Below are positions 7,684 to 13,954 of a stretch of DNA of 13,954 bases, in pieces. The translations under genes were made by a program, and so were the position numbers. Below the pieces are notes generated by a model, which saw nothing but the letters and a program-made list of their open reading frames with translations, made no database searches and had not been told where the DNA came from. The DNA lies in contig JAXGTD010000112.1 of NCBI GenBank assembly GCA_040775095.1, positions 1-13,954 of the forward strand, read 5' to 3'. How positions within the stretch are numbered: the first letter of the stretch is position 1; the number at the start of each line of letters is the position of its first letter. This DNA comes from JAXGTD01 sp040775095 (GTDB lineage Bacteria > Pseudomonadota > Gammaproteobacteria > Chromatiales > Chromatiaceae).

Positions 7684-7785
7684 GAGTCGAAACGCGGCTG
7701 GGTGCGCGAAGTACCCAGCTCTGGCCCTGGATTGCGGTACCCGAGCCGGAATGCCGAGCGCATAGGCAACGTTCGTGTCTCGCCG
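7684..7785 (+). repeat. Dispersed repeat, copy A (partial)
   Basis: Begins GAGTCGAAAC and aligns without gaps over about 100 bases to copy C at 13331, roughly 80% identical by eye. Shared blocks include GCGAAGTACCCA, CTGGCCCTGGATT, GCCGGAATG and GGCAACGTTCGT. It lacks the second half (CCGTCGTCC...GGGACCC) present in copies B and C and is cut where the IS remnant begins. Confidence 0.75.
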
Positions 7786-7810
7786 GAATGTGTAAATGGA
7801 AATGAGACAC
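7775..7810. repeat. GTGTCTC/GAGACAC inverted repeat at the IS remnant edge
   Basis: GTGTCTC at 7775-7781 and GAGACAC at 7804-7810 are perfect inverted repeats. They lie at the junction of repeat copy A and the transposase remnant and may be part of an old element end. Confidence 0.35.
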
Positions 7811-8470
7811 CGGGGTGTTGAAACTAGAGTTGCCTGGGAGGCTCCTTGGGTTGGGTTTTGTCGGCGGCGGGGGGTGATCCAGACCGCGGTGGGCGGGCGC
7901 CGGGGCTGTGAGTGCCGGCCCAGAAAACGGCTTGGGTCGGCCGCGAACGCGGCCGCCAGGGTCTGAGCGCGAAGCTCCAGGATCCCAGCAGCGCGCCGTG
8001 GATGAAGGTTGGCGGGGGTCGGGAACGCGATCCCGGAGTGACGATGGTCGTGGTTGTACCCGAGGAAGAAGGTCTGGCAGTGGGCGCGAGCGTGCCGCAG
8101 AGAACCGGAGCGTGTGGGGAAGTCGGGTCGGTACTTCAGAGTCTTGAGCTGCGCCTCGCTGAAGGGAGTGTCATCGTTGGTGTAGGGACGGCTGTGGGAC
8201 TTGGTCGCGCCCAGGTCCGCCAGCAGCAAGGCCACCGGTTTGGACTTCATGCTCGAGCCGCGGTGGGCGTGCAGGGTGAGCTGGCCGGGGCGATGGCCTG
8301 CTTGGCGCAAGTTTCGGCGATGAAGCGCTCGGCCAGGGCGGCGCTCTGGCGGGTAGCCACCATCCAGCCGACCACGCGGCGGCTGAAGACATCGAGGATC
8401 AGGTAGCGGTAGAAATGGGTCCACTTGGCGGGGCCCTTGAGCTTGGTGATGCCCCAGGAGCACAGTTGGT
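7780..8470 (-). pseudogene. IS3-family transposase (integrase core) remnant
   Basis: The minus strand encodes only the C-terminal catalytic part of an IS3-type OrfB. Recognisable blocks are SWGITKLKGPAKWTHFYRYL (from about 8460), DVFSRRVVGWMVA, then after a one-base deletion near 8285-8290 a second frame with SSMKSKPVALLLADLG, SEAQLKTLKYRPDFP, YNHDHRHSGI and TAVWITP. The N-terminal half and OrfA are missing. Two catalytic aspartates are lost: the usual WDIT is WGIT and the usual HSD/HAD before RGS is HAH; the glutamate in SEAQ remains. The gene is therefore truncated, frameshifted and catalytically dead. Edges are approximate. Confidence 0.85.
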
Positions 8471-8538
8471 GTCAAGTCCAGTCTGTTTATATCGTCCTTT
8501 GCGAAACAGGGCGGGAAAATGGTGTCATCTCTTGACAC
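8469..8538. repeat. GTGTCAAG...CTTGACAC inverted repeat
   Basis: GTGTCAAG (8469-8476) and CTTGACAC (8531-8538) bracket 54 bp right where the transposase similarity stops. They could be short terminal repeats of a small insertion that interrupted the transposase, or chance. No gene lies between them. Confidence 0.35.
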
Positions 8539-9210
8539 AATCGATGGGGGTTGAGTGCTTTAGCTCGTGCCGAGGGATGTGCCGACCGGGGTAAAGCTGA
8601 TCTTGAGAGTTTCCCGTCCGGGCCATGGAACGCCCCGCGTTTTCGAGCGCCGCAAGCGCCTGAACATGAACCACCTCGCGAGCCGCGTCTCGCGAGGTGC
8701 AAGCTGATCAAATGCCAGGAAGGCTTTTGATCCGTGTCATCTTGGAGAGCCGACCTATGGGGCGAAGGTTTCGTGTAGGTGCTGCGCCTGAACGGAAGCG
8801 GTTACTGTTGAACACTCGGCAGTGCGTCTGCGAAAGCGCGCGTCCGTGCGGTTGGCTCGCGCGCAAGGGGGCTCCTCGGCATGCTCTCTTTCCCTGCTCC
8901 AGATCCGGATCCCAAGTCATTGTCACCCCATCTCTTACTCCATTCAAGGCTCTTGAGCTTGCATCCCGGCAGGATCTTCAAGGGGGGCTGTGTCTCGGTC
9001 CCGTTGGGAGAACGAGCTACTCTAACCTTGAATTTGCTACGGTTTCGGCGATCGGGTTTTCCTTTTTGCGCTTGCCTTGTTAGGCTCCTCCCGCGAGAAA
9101 CGAGTGCCAGGAGCGCCGCGGCAGGAGCCGCGCCCGCGTGGGATTGCGTCGCCGCAGGGCGAACGGGTGCGCCGGCGAGACGGTAAATAACGCGAAGAAC
9201 GGGCAGAAAG
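8539..9210. other. Intergenic stretch without recognisable gene (about 670 bp)
   Basis: No open frame here resembles a known protein. The stretch holds a perfect 11-bp hairpin (8672-8699, listed separately) and a smaller CGCGGC/GCCGCG hairpin at 9117-9132 about 80 bases before the GH13 start. The promoter of the GH13 gene should lie in it, but I see no convincing -35/-10 or -24/-12 pair. Confidence 0.6.
8672..8699. other. Perfect 11-bp stem, 6-base loop hairpin
   Basis: CACCTCGCGAG (8672-8682) pairs with CTCGCGAGGTG (8689-8699) around CCGCGT. No T-tract follows on either strand, so an intrinsic terminator is not well supported. Each arm contains the palindrome CTCGCGAG, so it could also be a protein-binding site or a small mobile hairpin. 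Confidence 0.5.
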
Positions 9211-11049
9211 ATGATGAGTCAAACCACTGACATCAACGTGCAGAAGCTCCCCCAGGGTGTGATGCTCAACGCCTATCCGGACAGCATTGGAACGCGGCTG
9301 TCGGACACCGTGGCGCTGCTGAAGCGGCCCGAGTTGATGAACGCCTTTTCGCTGTTCTACATCCTCCCCACCTTCTTCAACAGCGATCTGGACCGCGGTT
9401 TCTCGATCATCGACTACAACCGAAATGAGGGGCTCGTGGGCCCCGAAGATCTGGAAGACCTGGATCGACTGGGCATCGGGATCAAGCTCGATCTGGTGCT
9501 CAACCACCTCTCGGTGCGCTCGCCGCAGTTCCAGGATCTGCTGCTCAACGGCGAGGCATCGCCCTACAAGGATTTTTTCATCGATTGGGACAAGTTCTGG
9601 GAGGGGCACGGCACCAAGGGTCCGAGCGGGAATGTGGTACCGGACGAGGAACACCTCAAAAAGCTCTTCATGCGGAAGCCCGGACTCCCGATCCTGCGCG
9701 TGCGCTTTCCCGACGGGACATTGAAGACCTATTGGAACACCTTTTACCAGAAAGTGGACTTCGCGGAGATCACGGCCGAGGACTTGAACTCGGTGGAAGG
9801 GCTTGATCCCGGCGTGGCGGCCCGGCTGATTCATCATCTGAAGATCGTCATCAAGGACAAGAAATATCTCGAGCTGGTCGACCTGGAGGATATCGCGCGG
9901 CGTGAGGACGTCAGCCATCTGGCTGATGCGGTCCTGCGGATCGTCTGTGGCAAGCGCGACTACCTCGGCCAACTGGACCTCAACGCGCGTTCCGATCTGG
10001 TATGGGCGTTCTACGACGAGACGCTGCGCAAGCTCAGCGAGTTTGGTGCGAAGATCATTCGCCTCGATGCCTTCGCCTATCTGCACAAGGAACCCGGCCA
10101 GCCCAACTTCTTCAACCGACCCGGAACCTGGGAGTATCTCGAGCGTCTGCGCCGGATTGCACGAAAGTACGACCTGGTTATCTTCCCCGAGATCCACGCC
10201 GAGTACGGCGCGGGCATCCACGAGGAGATCGCCCGCGAGGGCTATCCGATCTACGACTTCTTCTTCCCGGGGCTGGTGATCGATGCCCTGGATCGCGGTA
10301 CGAGCGAGGCCCTGCGGCGCTGGATCGTCGATGTGCGCGAGAAGGGGCTGCAGACCATCAACATGCTCGGCTCCCACGACGGCATTCCCGTGCTCGACCT
10401 CAAGGGCAAGCAGCTCAACGGCACCTATCGCCCGGGCCTGCTCGAGGATGAGCAGATCGAGGAGAACGTGCAGCGCATCATCGCCCGGGGCGGACGCACC
10501 AAGAATCTCTACGACGCCAAGGGCAACAAGATCCACTACTACCAGGTCAACGCGACCTTCTTCAGCGCGCTGGGCGAGGACGAGAACAAGCTGCTGCTCG
10601 CCCGCGCCATCCAGATGTTCATGCCCGGCGTTCCACAGGTCTGGTACCTGGATCTGTTCGCCGGCAAGAACGATTACGCGGCCGCGGACCGGGGGGACGA
10701 CGCGAAGCACAAGGAGATCAACCGGACCAACCTCTCGCTGGACGAGGTGGAGGCGCGGCTGAAGCTGCCCGTGGTGCGGGATCAGATCGCTCTGCTGCGC
10801 CTGCGCAACACCTCGCCGGCCTTCTCCGGGGAGATGGAGATCGCCGACACCGAGCCGCACCTGCTGCAGATCACCTGGCGGCACCCGAAGGCGAGCGCGA
10901 CCCTGAAGGCCGATCTTCGCCGCCACTCCTTCCGGGTCTCGCTGGACGAGGGCGCGGGCGAGGAGGTCCTGATCTCGTCGGGAGAGCCGGAGGAGATGCC
11001 ACCCGTGGCGCCGCCGTCCTGGGATCAGGGGATGGTGCCCGGCACCTGA
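9211..11049 (+). CDS. GH13_18 glucoside phosphorylase, sucrose phosphorylase-like
   Basis: A 612-residue cytoplasmic (beta/alpha)8 enzyme that would cleave an alpha-glucoside with phosphate to give alpha-glucose 1-phosphate. Conserved regions are DLVLNH (94-99), IRLDAFAY with nucleophile Asp286, IFPEIHAEY with acid/base Glu327, and GSHDGIP with Asp390. The N-terminal QGVMLNAYPDSIG, RPRPGLP-like RKPGLPILRVRF and PGVPQVWYLDLFAGKND segments are typical of subfamily 18. It is about 100 residues longer than classical sucrose phosphorylases; much of the excess is a charged helical insertion at about 185-262, whose VEGLDPGVAARLIHHL part looks helix-hairpin-helix-like. Natural substrates in this subfamily include sucrose, sucrose 6-phosphate, glucosylglycerol and glucosylglycerate, and I cannot choose with certainty. 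ATG 9211 is followed by a second ATG; the ribosome-binding site is weak. A sucrose-phosphate-phosphatase-like gene follows 181 bp downstream. Confidence 0.9.
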   Translation: MMSQTTDINVQKLPQGVMLNAYPDSIGTRLSDTVALLKRPELMNAFSLFYILPTFFNSDLDRGFSIIDYNRNEGLVGPEDLEDLDRLGIGIKLDLVLNHLSVRSPQFQDLLLNGEASPYKDFFIDWDKFWEGHGTKGPSGNVVPDEEHLKKLFMRKPGLPILRVRFPDGTLKTYWNTFYQKVDFAEITAEDLNSVEGLDPGVAARLIHHLKIVIKDKKYLELVDLEDIARREDVSHLADAVLRIVCGKRDYLGQLDLNARSDLVWAFYDETLRKLSEFGAKIIRLDAFAYLHKEPGQPNFFNRPGTWEYLERLRRIARKYDLVIFPEIHAEYGAGIHEEIAREGYPIYDFFFPGLVIDALDRGTSEALRRWIVDVREKGLQTINMLGSHDGIPVLDLKGKQLNGTYRPGLLEDEQIEENVQRIIARGGRTKNLYDAKGNKIHYYQVNATFFSALGEDENKLLLARAIQMFMPGVPQVWYLDLFAGKNDYAAADRGDDAKHKEINRTNLSLDEVEARLKLPVVRDQIALLRLRNTSPAFSGEMEIADTEPHLLQITWRHPKASATLKADLRRHSFRVSLDEGAGEEVLISSGEPEEMPPVAPPSWDQGMVPGT

Positions 11050-11230
11050 ATCCCCAGCCTGCGACCCGCCTGTCTGCCGTTCGTGGCGCGCCCCCGTGGA
11101 CGGGTCGGCCCAGGCGGCGCGACCGGGTAGCGCGCCTGACCCCTTTGTCCCGGACCGTTTCCTGCACGTGCGAGACAACGCCTGCCGCGCTGACGGTCCG
11201 CGCAACCGACTGCAATTGTGGAGCCCTGCC

Positions 11231-12046
11231 ATGAGAATGCTCGCCACCGATCTGGACCGTACCCTGCTGCCCAATGGGAGCTGGCCAGCCGACCCCGACG
11301 CGATCCCGTTGTTCAATGAGCTCACGGAGAAATACGACGTGTACGTCGTGTACGTGACCGGTCGGAACCTCACCTTGGCCGAGGCGGCGATCGAGGAGTT
11401 CGGGATCCGATACCCGAACGTGCTCATCGGCGACGTCGGCACCTCGATCCGGCGCTATGGTGCCGATGGCTGGGAGCCTCACCCCGGGTGGGACGCGCAC
11501 GTGCGGCGTACCAGCCCCCGTTGGGATGCAGAGGCGATTCGTGGCACGGTCGCGGGGGTGGACGGTATGCGCGAGCAGGAGCGCGAGCACTGCGGGGCGT
11601 TCAAGCAGAGCTACTACGTCGAGCACGAGCGCAAGGACGCGGTCCTGGAGTCGGTGCGCGAGCGCGTCGAGGGCAGGTTCGACGAGGTCATCGTCTACAG
11701 CTTCGACTCCCAGTCCGGCGAAGGGCTGCTCGACTTCCTGCCGCGCAGCGCCACCAAGCAGACGGCGCTCGAGTACGTCGCCGAGGAGCTCGGTCAGGAC
11801 AAGGCGGACGTGGTCTTCTGCGGCGACAGTGGCAACGACGTCTTTCCCCTCACCGCCGGTTTCTCGGGTGTGATGGTCCGCAACGCGGACGAGCAGCTCG
11901 TCTCCCACGTTCGCGAGGCGGCGCGGGCAAACCCCCGTCTACGCGTCTACCACGCCCAAGGCGGGTTCCGCGGCCTGAACGGCTACTATACGAGCGGTGT
12001 CATCGAGGGCGCGTACCACTACGGCGTCTTTCCAAACGGCGACTGA
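11231..12046 (+). CDS. HAD-superfamily phosphatase, sucrose-6F-phosphate phosphatase-like
   Basis: A 271-residue class IIB HAD hydrolase. Motif I is DLDRT (7-11, nucleophile Asp7, acid/base Asp9), motif II is YVTGR (41-45), the motif III lysine is Lys176 in SATKQTAL, and motif IV is GDSGND (198-203). The spacing, the GDVGTSI (68-74) and FKQSYYV (124-130) segments and the LLDFLPRSATKQTAL block match sucrose-phosphate phosphatases and the related glucosyl/mannosylglycerate phosphate phosphatases. The frame is open from 11096, but ATG 11231 has TGGAG at good spacing and lies directly before the conserved domain. Together with the upstream GH13_18 enzyme it suggests making and recycling of sucrose or a glucosyl compatible solute. 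No synthase is visible in the window. Confidence 0.87.
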   Translation: MRMLATDLDRTLLPNGSWPADPDAIPLFNELTEKYDVYVVYVTGRNLTLAEAAIEEFGIRYPNVLIGDVGTSIRRYGADGWEPHPGWDAHVRRTSPRWDAEAIRGTVAGVDGMREQEREHCGAFKQSYYVEHERKDAVLESVRERVEGRFDEVIVYSFDSQSGEGLLDFLPRSATKQTALEYVAEELGQDKADVVFCGDSGNDVFPLTAGFSGVMVRNADEQLVSHVREAARANPRLRVYHAQGGFRGLNGYYTSGVIEGAYHYGVFPNGD

Positions 12047-12091
12047 GAGGTTGTAGACACCAGCAAGGAGGCATTTAACCTGTGTTAAGTC

Positions 12092-12191
12092 GGATTCCGG
12101 TATTCGAGCCGGAATGACGAGCACGGAGGCAAGGTTTGTGTCCCGTCGTCCAGGCAGGACGCCGGGACCCGGTGCCACGGACGGTGGGAGG
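12092..12191 (+). repeat. Dispersed repeat, copy B
   Basis: Shares with copy C the blocks GGATTC, GAGCCGGAATGAC/GGGCCGGAATGAC, GAGCACGG/AAGCACGG, CCCGTCGTCC, GCCGGGACCC and TGCCACGGACGGTGGGAGG. It lacks the first 40 bases (GAGTCGAAAC part) of copies A and C. The left half (GGATTCCGG...GCCGGAATGACG) and right half (CGTCGTCC...GCCGGGACCC) are imperfect inverted copies, as in BIME/REP pairs. It lies between the HAD gene stop and the 3' end of the GH45-like gene. Confidence 0.8.
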
Positions 12192-12227
12192 CGCTCCTCG
12201 CTGAGGACTAGGGCGACTCGCCGTGCG

Positions 12228-13322
12228 CTACGGACACCATGTTCCGGCGCAGTCACCCGAACATTGTTGCTCGGTCTGATTGCAGTATTCGCTGGAGCCA
12301 CAGGTCTGACAGCTGTCCCAGGAACAGCAGTTGTGGACCTGCGGTTCGGGCGGCGGGACCGGATTACCGATCGTCCAAGGCGTGCCCTGGACATTGCAGC
12401 CGTAGACGTTGCTCCAGGGGTCACTGGGATTGGGGACGTTGTTCACCCAACCGCAGGAGGGCAGACAACAGTCCTGCATGGACGTTACATACCCTCTGTT
12501 CCAGTCTTCCGTGGAGGGGTCGGTGACCGCGCTCGGCTGATCCACATCGTCAGAGCTCTTGCACCCCGTGACGCGTATGAGTCCCTCTGGGCATTTCACG
12601 CGCGTCCATGACACCTCCGGGTTTCCCTTGTATCCCTCGTAAATACTTGACCTGCATGAGATTGCCGTTGTTCTTGTCAGGTAGCGGCTTGCCCCTGTAA
12701 ACAGGCAGCTCGATGGATCACTGACACCACCGCCCCAGGGCTGCCCTTCCCACGGATAATCCGTGTACATGAACTGCTCGAAGGTCGAGCTGTTTGGCTT
12801 GCCGGCGACGCAGGCGTTGAAGTTTCCGGTGCCTCCGGCACCCATAAAGAGATCGAGATCGCAGTCCCCGTTGTGCAGGTCGCTGCACCCGTTCGCGCCG
12901 GTATTGATCCATTGGACGATCAATGGCCGGATGTCGGGATTGTCGAATTGCAGCTGATAACAGGTGCAACATCCGTTCTGAATATCCGGCCCGGGGTCTC
13001 TGCCGATAACGCCGTACGAGAAGTAGGGTTCTTGGCCTTGTGCGATCCACCAGTTATTGATTCGCGCATCAAGAAACGCGGCCTTCTGCATTTCGATGCT
13101 TCCAAGCATGAAGCGAGGGCAGGCGAACCCCATGGTCAATCCGCTCTTGTTCGGCAATTCAGGGGGCTGGCAGGCATTGGCCAGCCGATTGTTGTTCCAA
13201 TTGGCGCCTTCTGAATCAGGCGGAGGAATAACGAGCGGTTGTGCAGCGATGTTTTCGCCCAGGAAGAGGGCGAGTATCCCGATTCCAATGGCCAGGCGGG
13301 ATTTCAGGGGACGGAATGGCAT
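12228..13322 (-). CDS. Secreted cysteine-rich GH45-like (cellulase/expansin fold) protein, permuted motif order
   Basis: A 364-residue protein with a Sec signal peptide (1-27, ending ENIAA). Residues 116-171 match the GH45 core: GCCTCYQLQF (117-126), VQWINTG (136-142), then LDLFMGAGGTGNFNAC (156-171), where Asp157 aligns with the catalytic acid (Asp121 of Humicola Cel45A). WTRVKCPEGLIRVTGC (239-254) matches the FRQVQCPAELVARTGC block. The normally N-terminal GH45 signature with the catalytic base (RYWDCCKPSCGW) appears here near the C-terminus as SMQDCCLPSCGW (281-292), with Asp284 as the equivalent residue. A PPPEP linker (323-327) and a Cys-rich module (331-364, eight Cys) end the protein. 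The frame is open to 13775, but the signal peptide fixes ATG 13322; no Shine-Dalgarno is visible. Likely action is on beta-1,4-glucan outside the cell; activity is unproven. GH45 is rare in bacteria, which suggests transfer. Confidence 0.8.
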   Translation of the reverse strand: MPFRPLKSRLAIGIGILALFLGENIAAQPLVIPPPDSEGANWNNNRLANACQPPELPNKSGLTMGFACPRFMLGSIEMQKAAFLDARINNWWIAQGQEPYFSYGVIGRDPGPDIQNGCCTCYQLQFDNPDIRPLIVQWINTGANGCSDLHNGDCDLDLFMGAGGTGNFNACVAGKPNSSTFEQFMYTDYPWEGQPWGGGVSDPSSCLFTGASRYLTRTTAISCRSSIYEGYKGNPEVSWTRVKCPEGLIRVTGCKSSDDVDQPSAVTDPSTEDWNRGYVTSMQDCCLPSCGWVNNVPNPSDPWSNVYGCNVQGTPWTIGNPVPPPEPQVHNCCSWDSCQTCGSSEYCNQTEQQCSGDCAGTWCP

Positions 13323-13330
13323 GGCGATGA

Positions 13331-13480
13331 GAGTCGAAACTCGGTTGGGTCTGCGAAGTACCCATCCCTGGCCCTGGATTCTGGTATCCGGGCCGGAATG
13401 ACAAGCACGGTGGCAACGTTCGTTCCCCGTCGTCCTGGCAGGAAGCCGGGACCCAGTGCCACGGACGGTGGGAGGCCGTC
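13331..13480 (+). repeat. Dispersed repeat, copy C (most complete)
   Basis: Contains both the GAGTCGAAAC...CTGGCCCTGGATT part shared with copy A and the CCGTCGTCC...ACGGTGGGAGG part shared with copy B. CTGGATTCTGG...GCCGGAATGAC and GTCGTCC...GCCGGGACCCAG are facing inverted halves, so the unit can fold as a BIME-like structure. It starts eight bases upstream of the GH45-like start codon, so it occupies that gene's promoter region. Its first bases, GAGTCGAAACTC, form a small stem which on the minus strand has a TTCG loop. Confidence 0.8.
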
Positions 13481-13846
13481 GAGCTGGGGAGTAGCGCGAA
13501 TCACCAATGGCATCAGGGTCTCGACCATGAGGATGGCTGTTTGTCCGTTTTCCGGGGGTTGCCCGGTGCCGTCCGGGAAAGACGGCTGGCCAGGAACCTG
13601 GATGCGTGAAGGCGCGGCACTTATCCCACCCGATCGGCACGGCTGCGGGTATTCGCGGTCTGGTCCCGCACGGTCGCTCGCCGCGCCTGGTGATCGCCCG
13701 AGCGGGATGGCGCCATGGTAGAGGAGGTGCCTGGCGACGTTCAAGCCGATCTGGGTGATGCGCGTCCACTGCCATCGTGGCATGGGATCGGCGCCCGTAA
13801 TAACAACACCGGGTCTGCGCTTGAGGTTTCCCACAGATTCACAGCC
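13481..13846. other. Stretch without recognisable gene
   Basis: Frames are open on the minus strand across this stretch, including an upstream extension of the GH45-like frame. Their translations are rich in Pro, Arg and Gly, cross the repeat and resemble no family known to me. They are probably non-coding or the edge of a gene cut by the contig end. Confidence 0.55.
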
Positions 13847-13954
13847 GGGGCGCCCCCCCCCCCGCGCCCCGCCCCCCCCCCCCCCCGCCCGCGGCGGGGC
13901 CCCCACGCCCGCCGCCTGGGCGCCCGCGCCCCCCCCCCCCCGCCGGCCCCCCGC
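13847..13954. other. C/G homopolymer end, likely sequencing or assembly artefact
   Basis: From about 13847 the sequence is almost only C and G, with several runs of nine or more C and just a few other bases. Nothing else in the window looks like this. It most likely marks the low-quality end of a contig, so frames that enter it should be ignored. Confidence 0.8.

Noticed and set aside
7633..8538. 301-codon minus-strand frame as an intact transposase gene
   Set aside because: Only part of the frame matches the IS3 integrase core. The N-terminal portion is out of frame after a one-base deletion and the C-terminal end reads through repeat copy A.
9037..11442. 801-codon open frame on the minus strand
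   Set aside because: It lies antisense to the GH13 and HAD genes. Its translation is low in recognisable motifs and reflects the high GC of the plus-strand codons.
12092..13480. Integron or CRISPR interpretation of the repeats around the GH45-like gene
   Set aside because: The repeats lack attC-type core sites and an integrase, are over 90 bp long, and occur only three times with irregular spacing. A REP/BIME-type family fits better.
13323..13775. N-terminal extension of the GH45-like frame by 151 codons
   Set aside because: The extension crosses repeat copy C and is Arg/Pro-rich without motifs. The signal peptide begins at 13322.
13304..13906. 200-codon minus-strand frame near the window end
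   Set aside because: It overlaps the repeat and the homopolymer tail, starts in artefactual sequence and resembles no family.

Overview
The window reads as chromosomal DNA of a GC-rich gammaproteobacterium with reduced-sulfur metabolism. A purple sulfur bacterium or a related Chromatiales member would fit, because a flavocytochrome c sulfide dehydrogenase-type operon lies next to a sucrose/glucoside phosphorylase pair and short dispersed REP-like repeats. The taxonomic call is an inference from gene content only. The last ~110 bases are almost pure C/G and look like a degraded contig end.

Layout. (1) 3-989, minus strand: an anion permease of the ArsB/NhaD/SLC13 type, cut by the window start. 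(2) 1151-2497, minus strand: a PAS - sigma54 AAA+ - Fis activator. (3) 2498-2906: the divergent control region, with a good sigma54 (-24/-12) promoter at 2760-2775 pointing right, a cluster of GCAACG motifs including a 12-bp palindrome 80-110 bp upstream of it, and a strong hairpin in the predicted leader. (4) 2907-6928, plus strand: a tight operon encoding a monoheme cytochrome c, a Tat-exported FccB-type flavoprotein, a diheme cytochrome c and a pentaheme cytochrome c. (5) 7119-7652, plus strand: an unusual membrane-anchored coiled-coil protein that is 18% methionine, followed by a hairpin. (6) About 7780-8470, minus strand: a dead IS3-family transposase fragment. About 670 bp without a recognisable gene follow it. 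(7) 9211-12046, plus strand: a GH13_18 sucrose-phosphorylase-type enzyme and a sucrose-phosphate-phosphatase-like HAD hydrolase. (8) 12228-13322, minus strand: a secreted, cysteine-rich GH45-like protein whose conserved blocks appear in circularly permuted order. It lies between two direct copies of a dispersed repeat, and a third, partial copy lies at about 7684-7785. (9) 13481-13954: no recognisable gene, ending in C/G homopolymers.

How it works together. The divergent sigma54 activator probably senses a signal through its PAS domain, binds the GCAACG sites and opens the -24/-12 promoter of the flavocytochrome operon. FccB carries the covalent-FAD cysteine and both redox-active cysteines of the sulfide dehydrogenase family, so electrons from sulfide or a related sulfur compound could pass to the monoheme and diheme cytochromes and perhaps onward to the pentaheme protein. 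The GH13/HAD pair points to turnover of sucrose or a glucosyl compatible solute. The GH45-like gene is the most foreign-looking element of the window.
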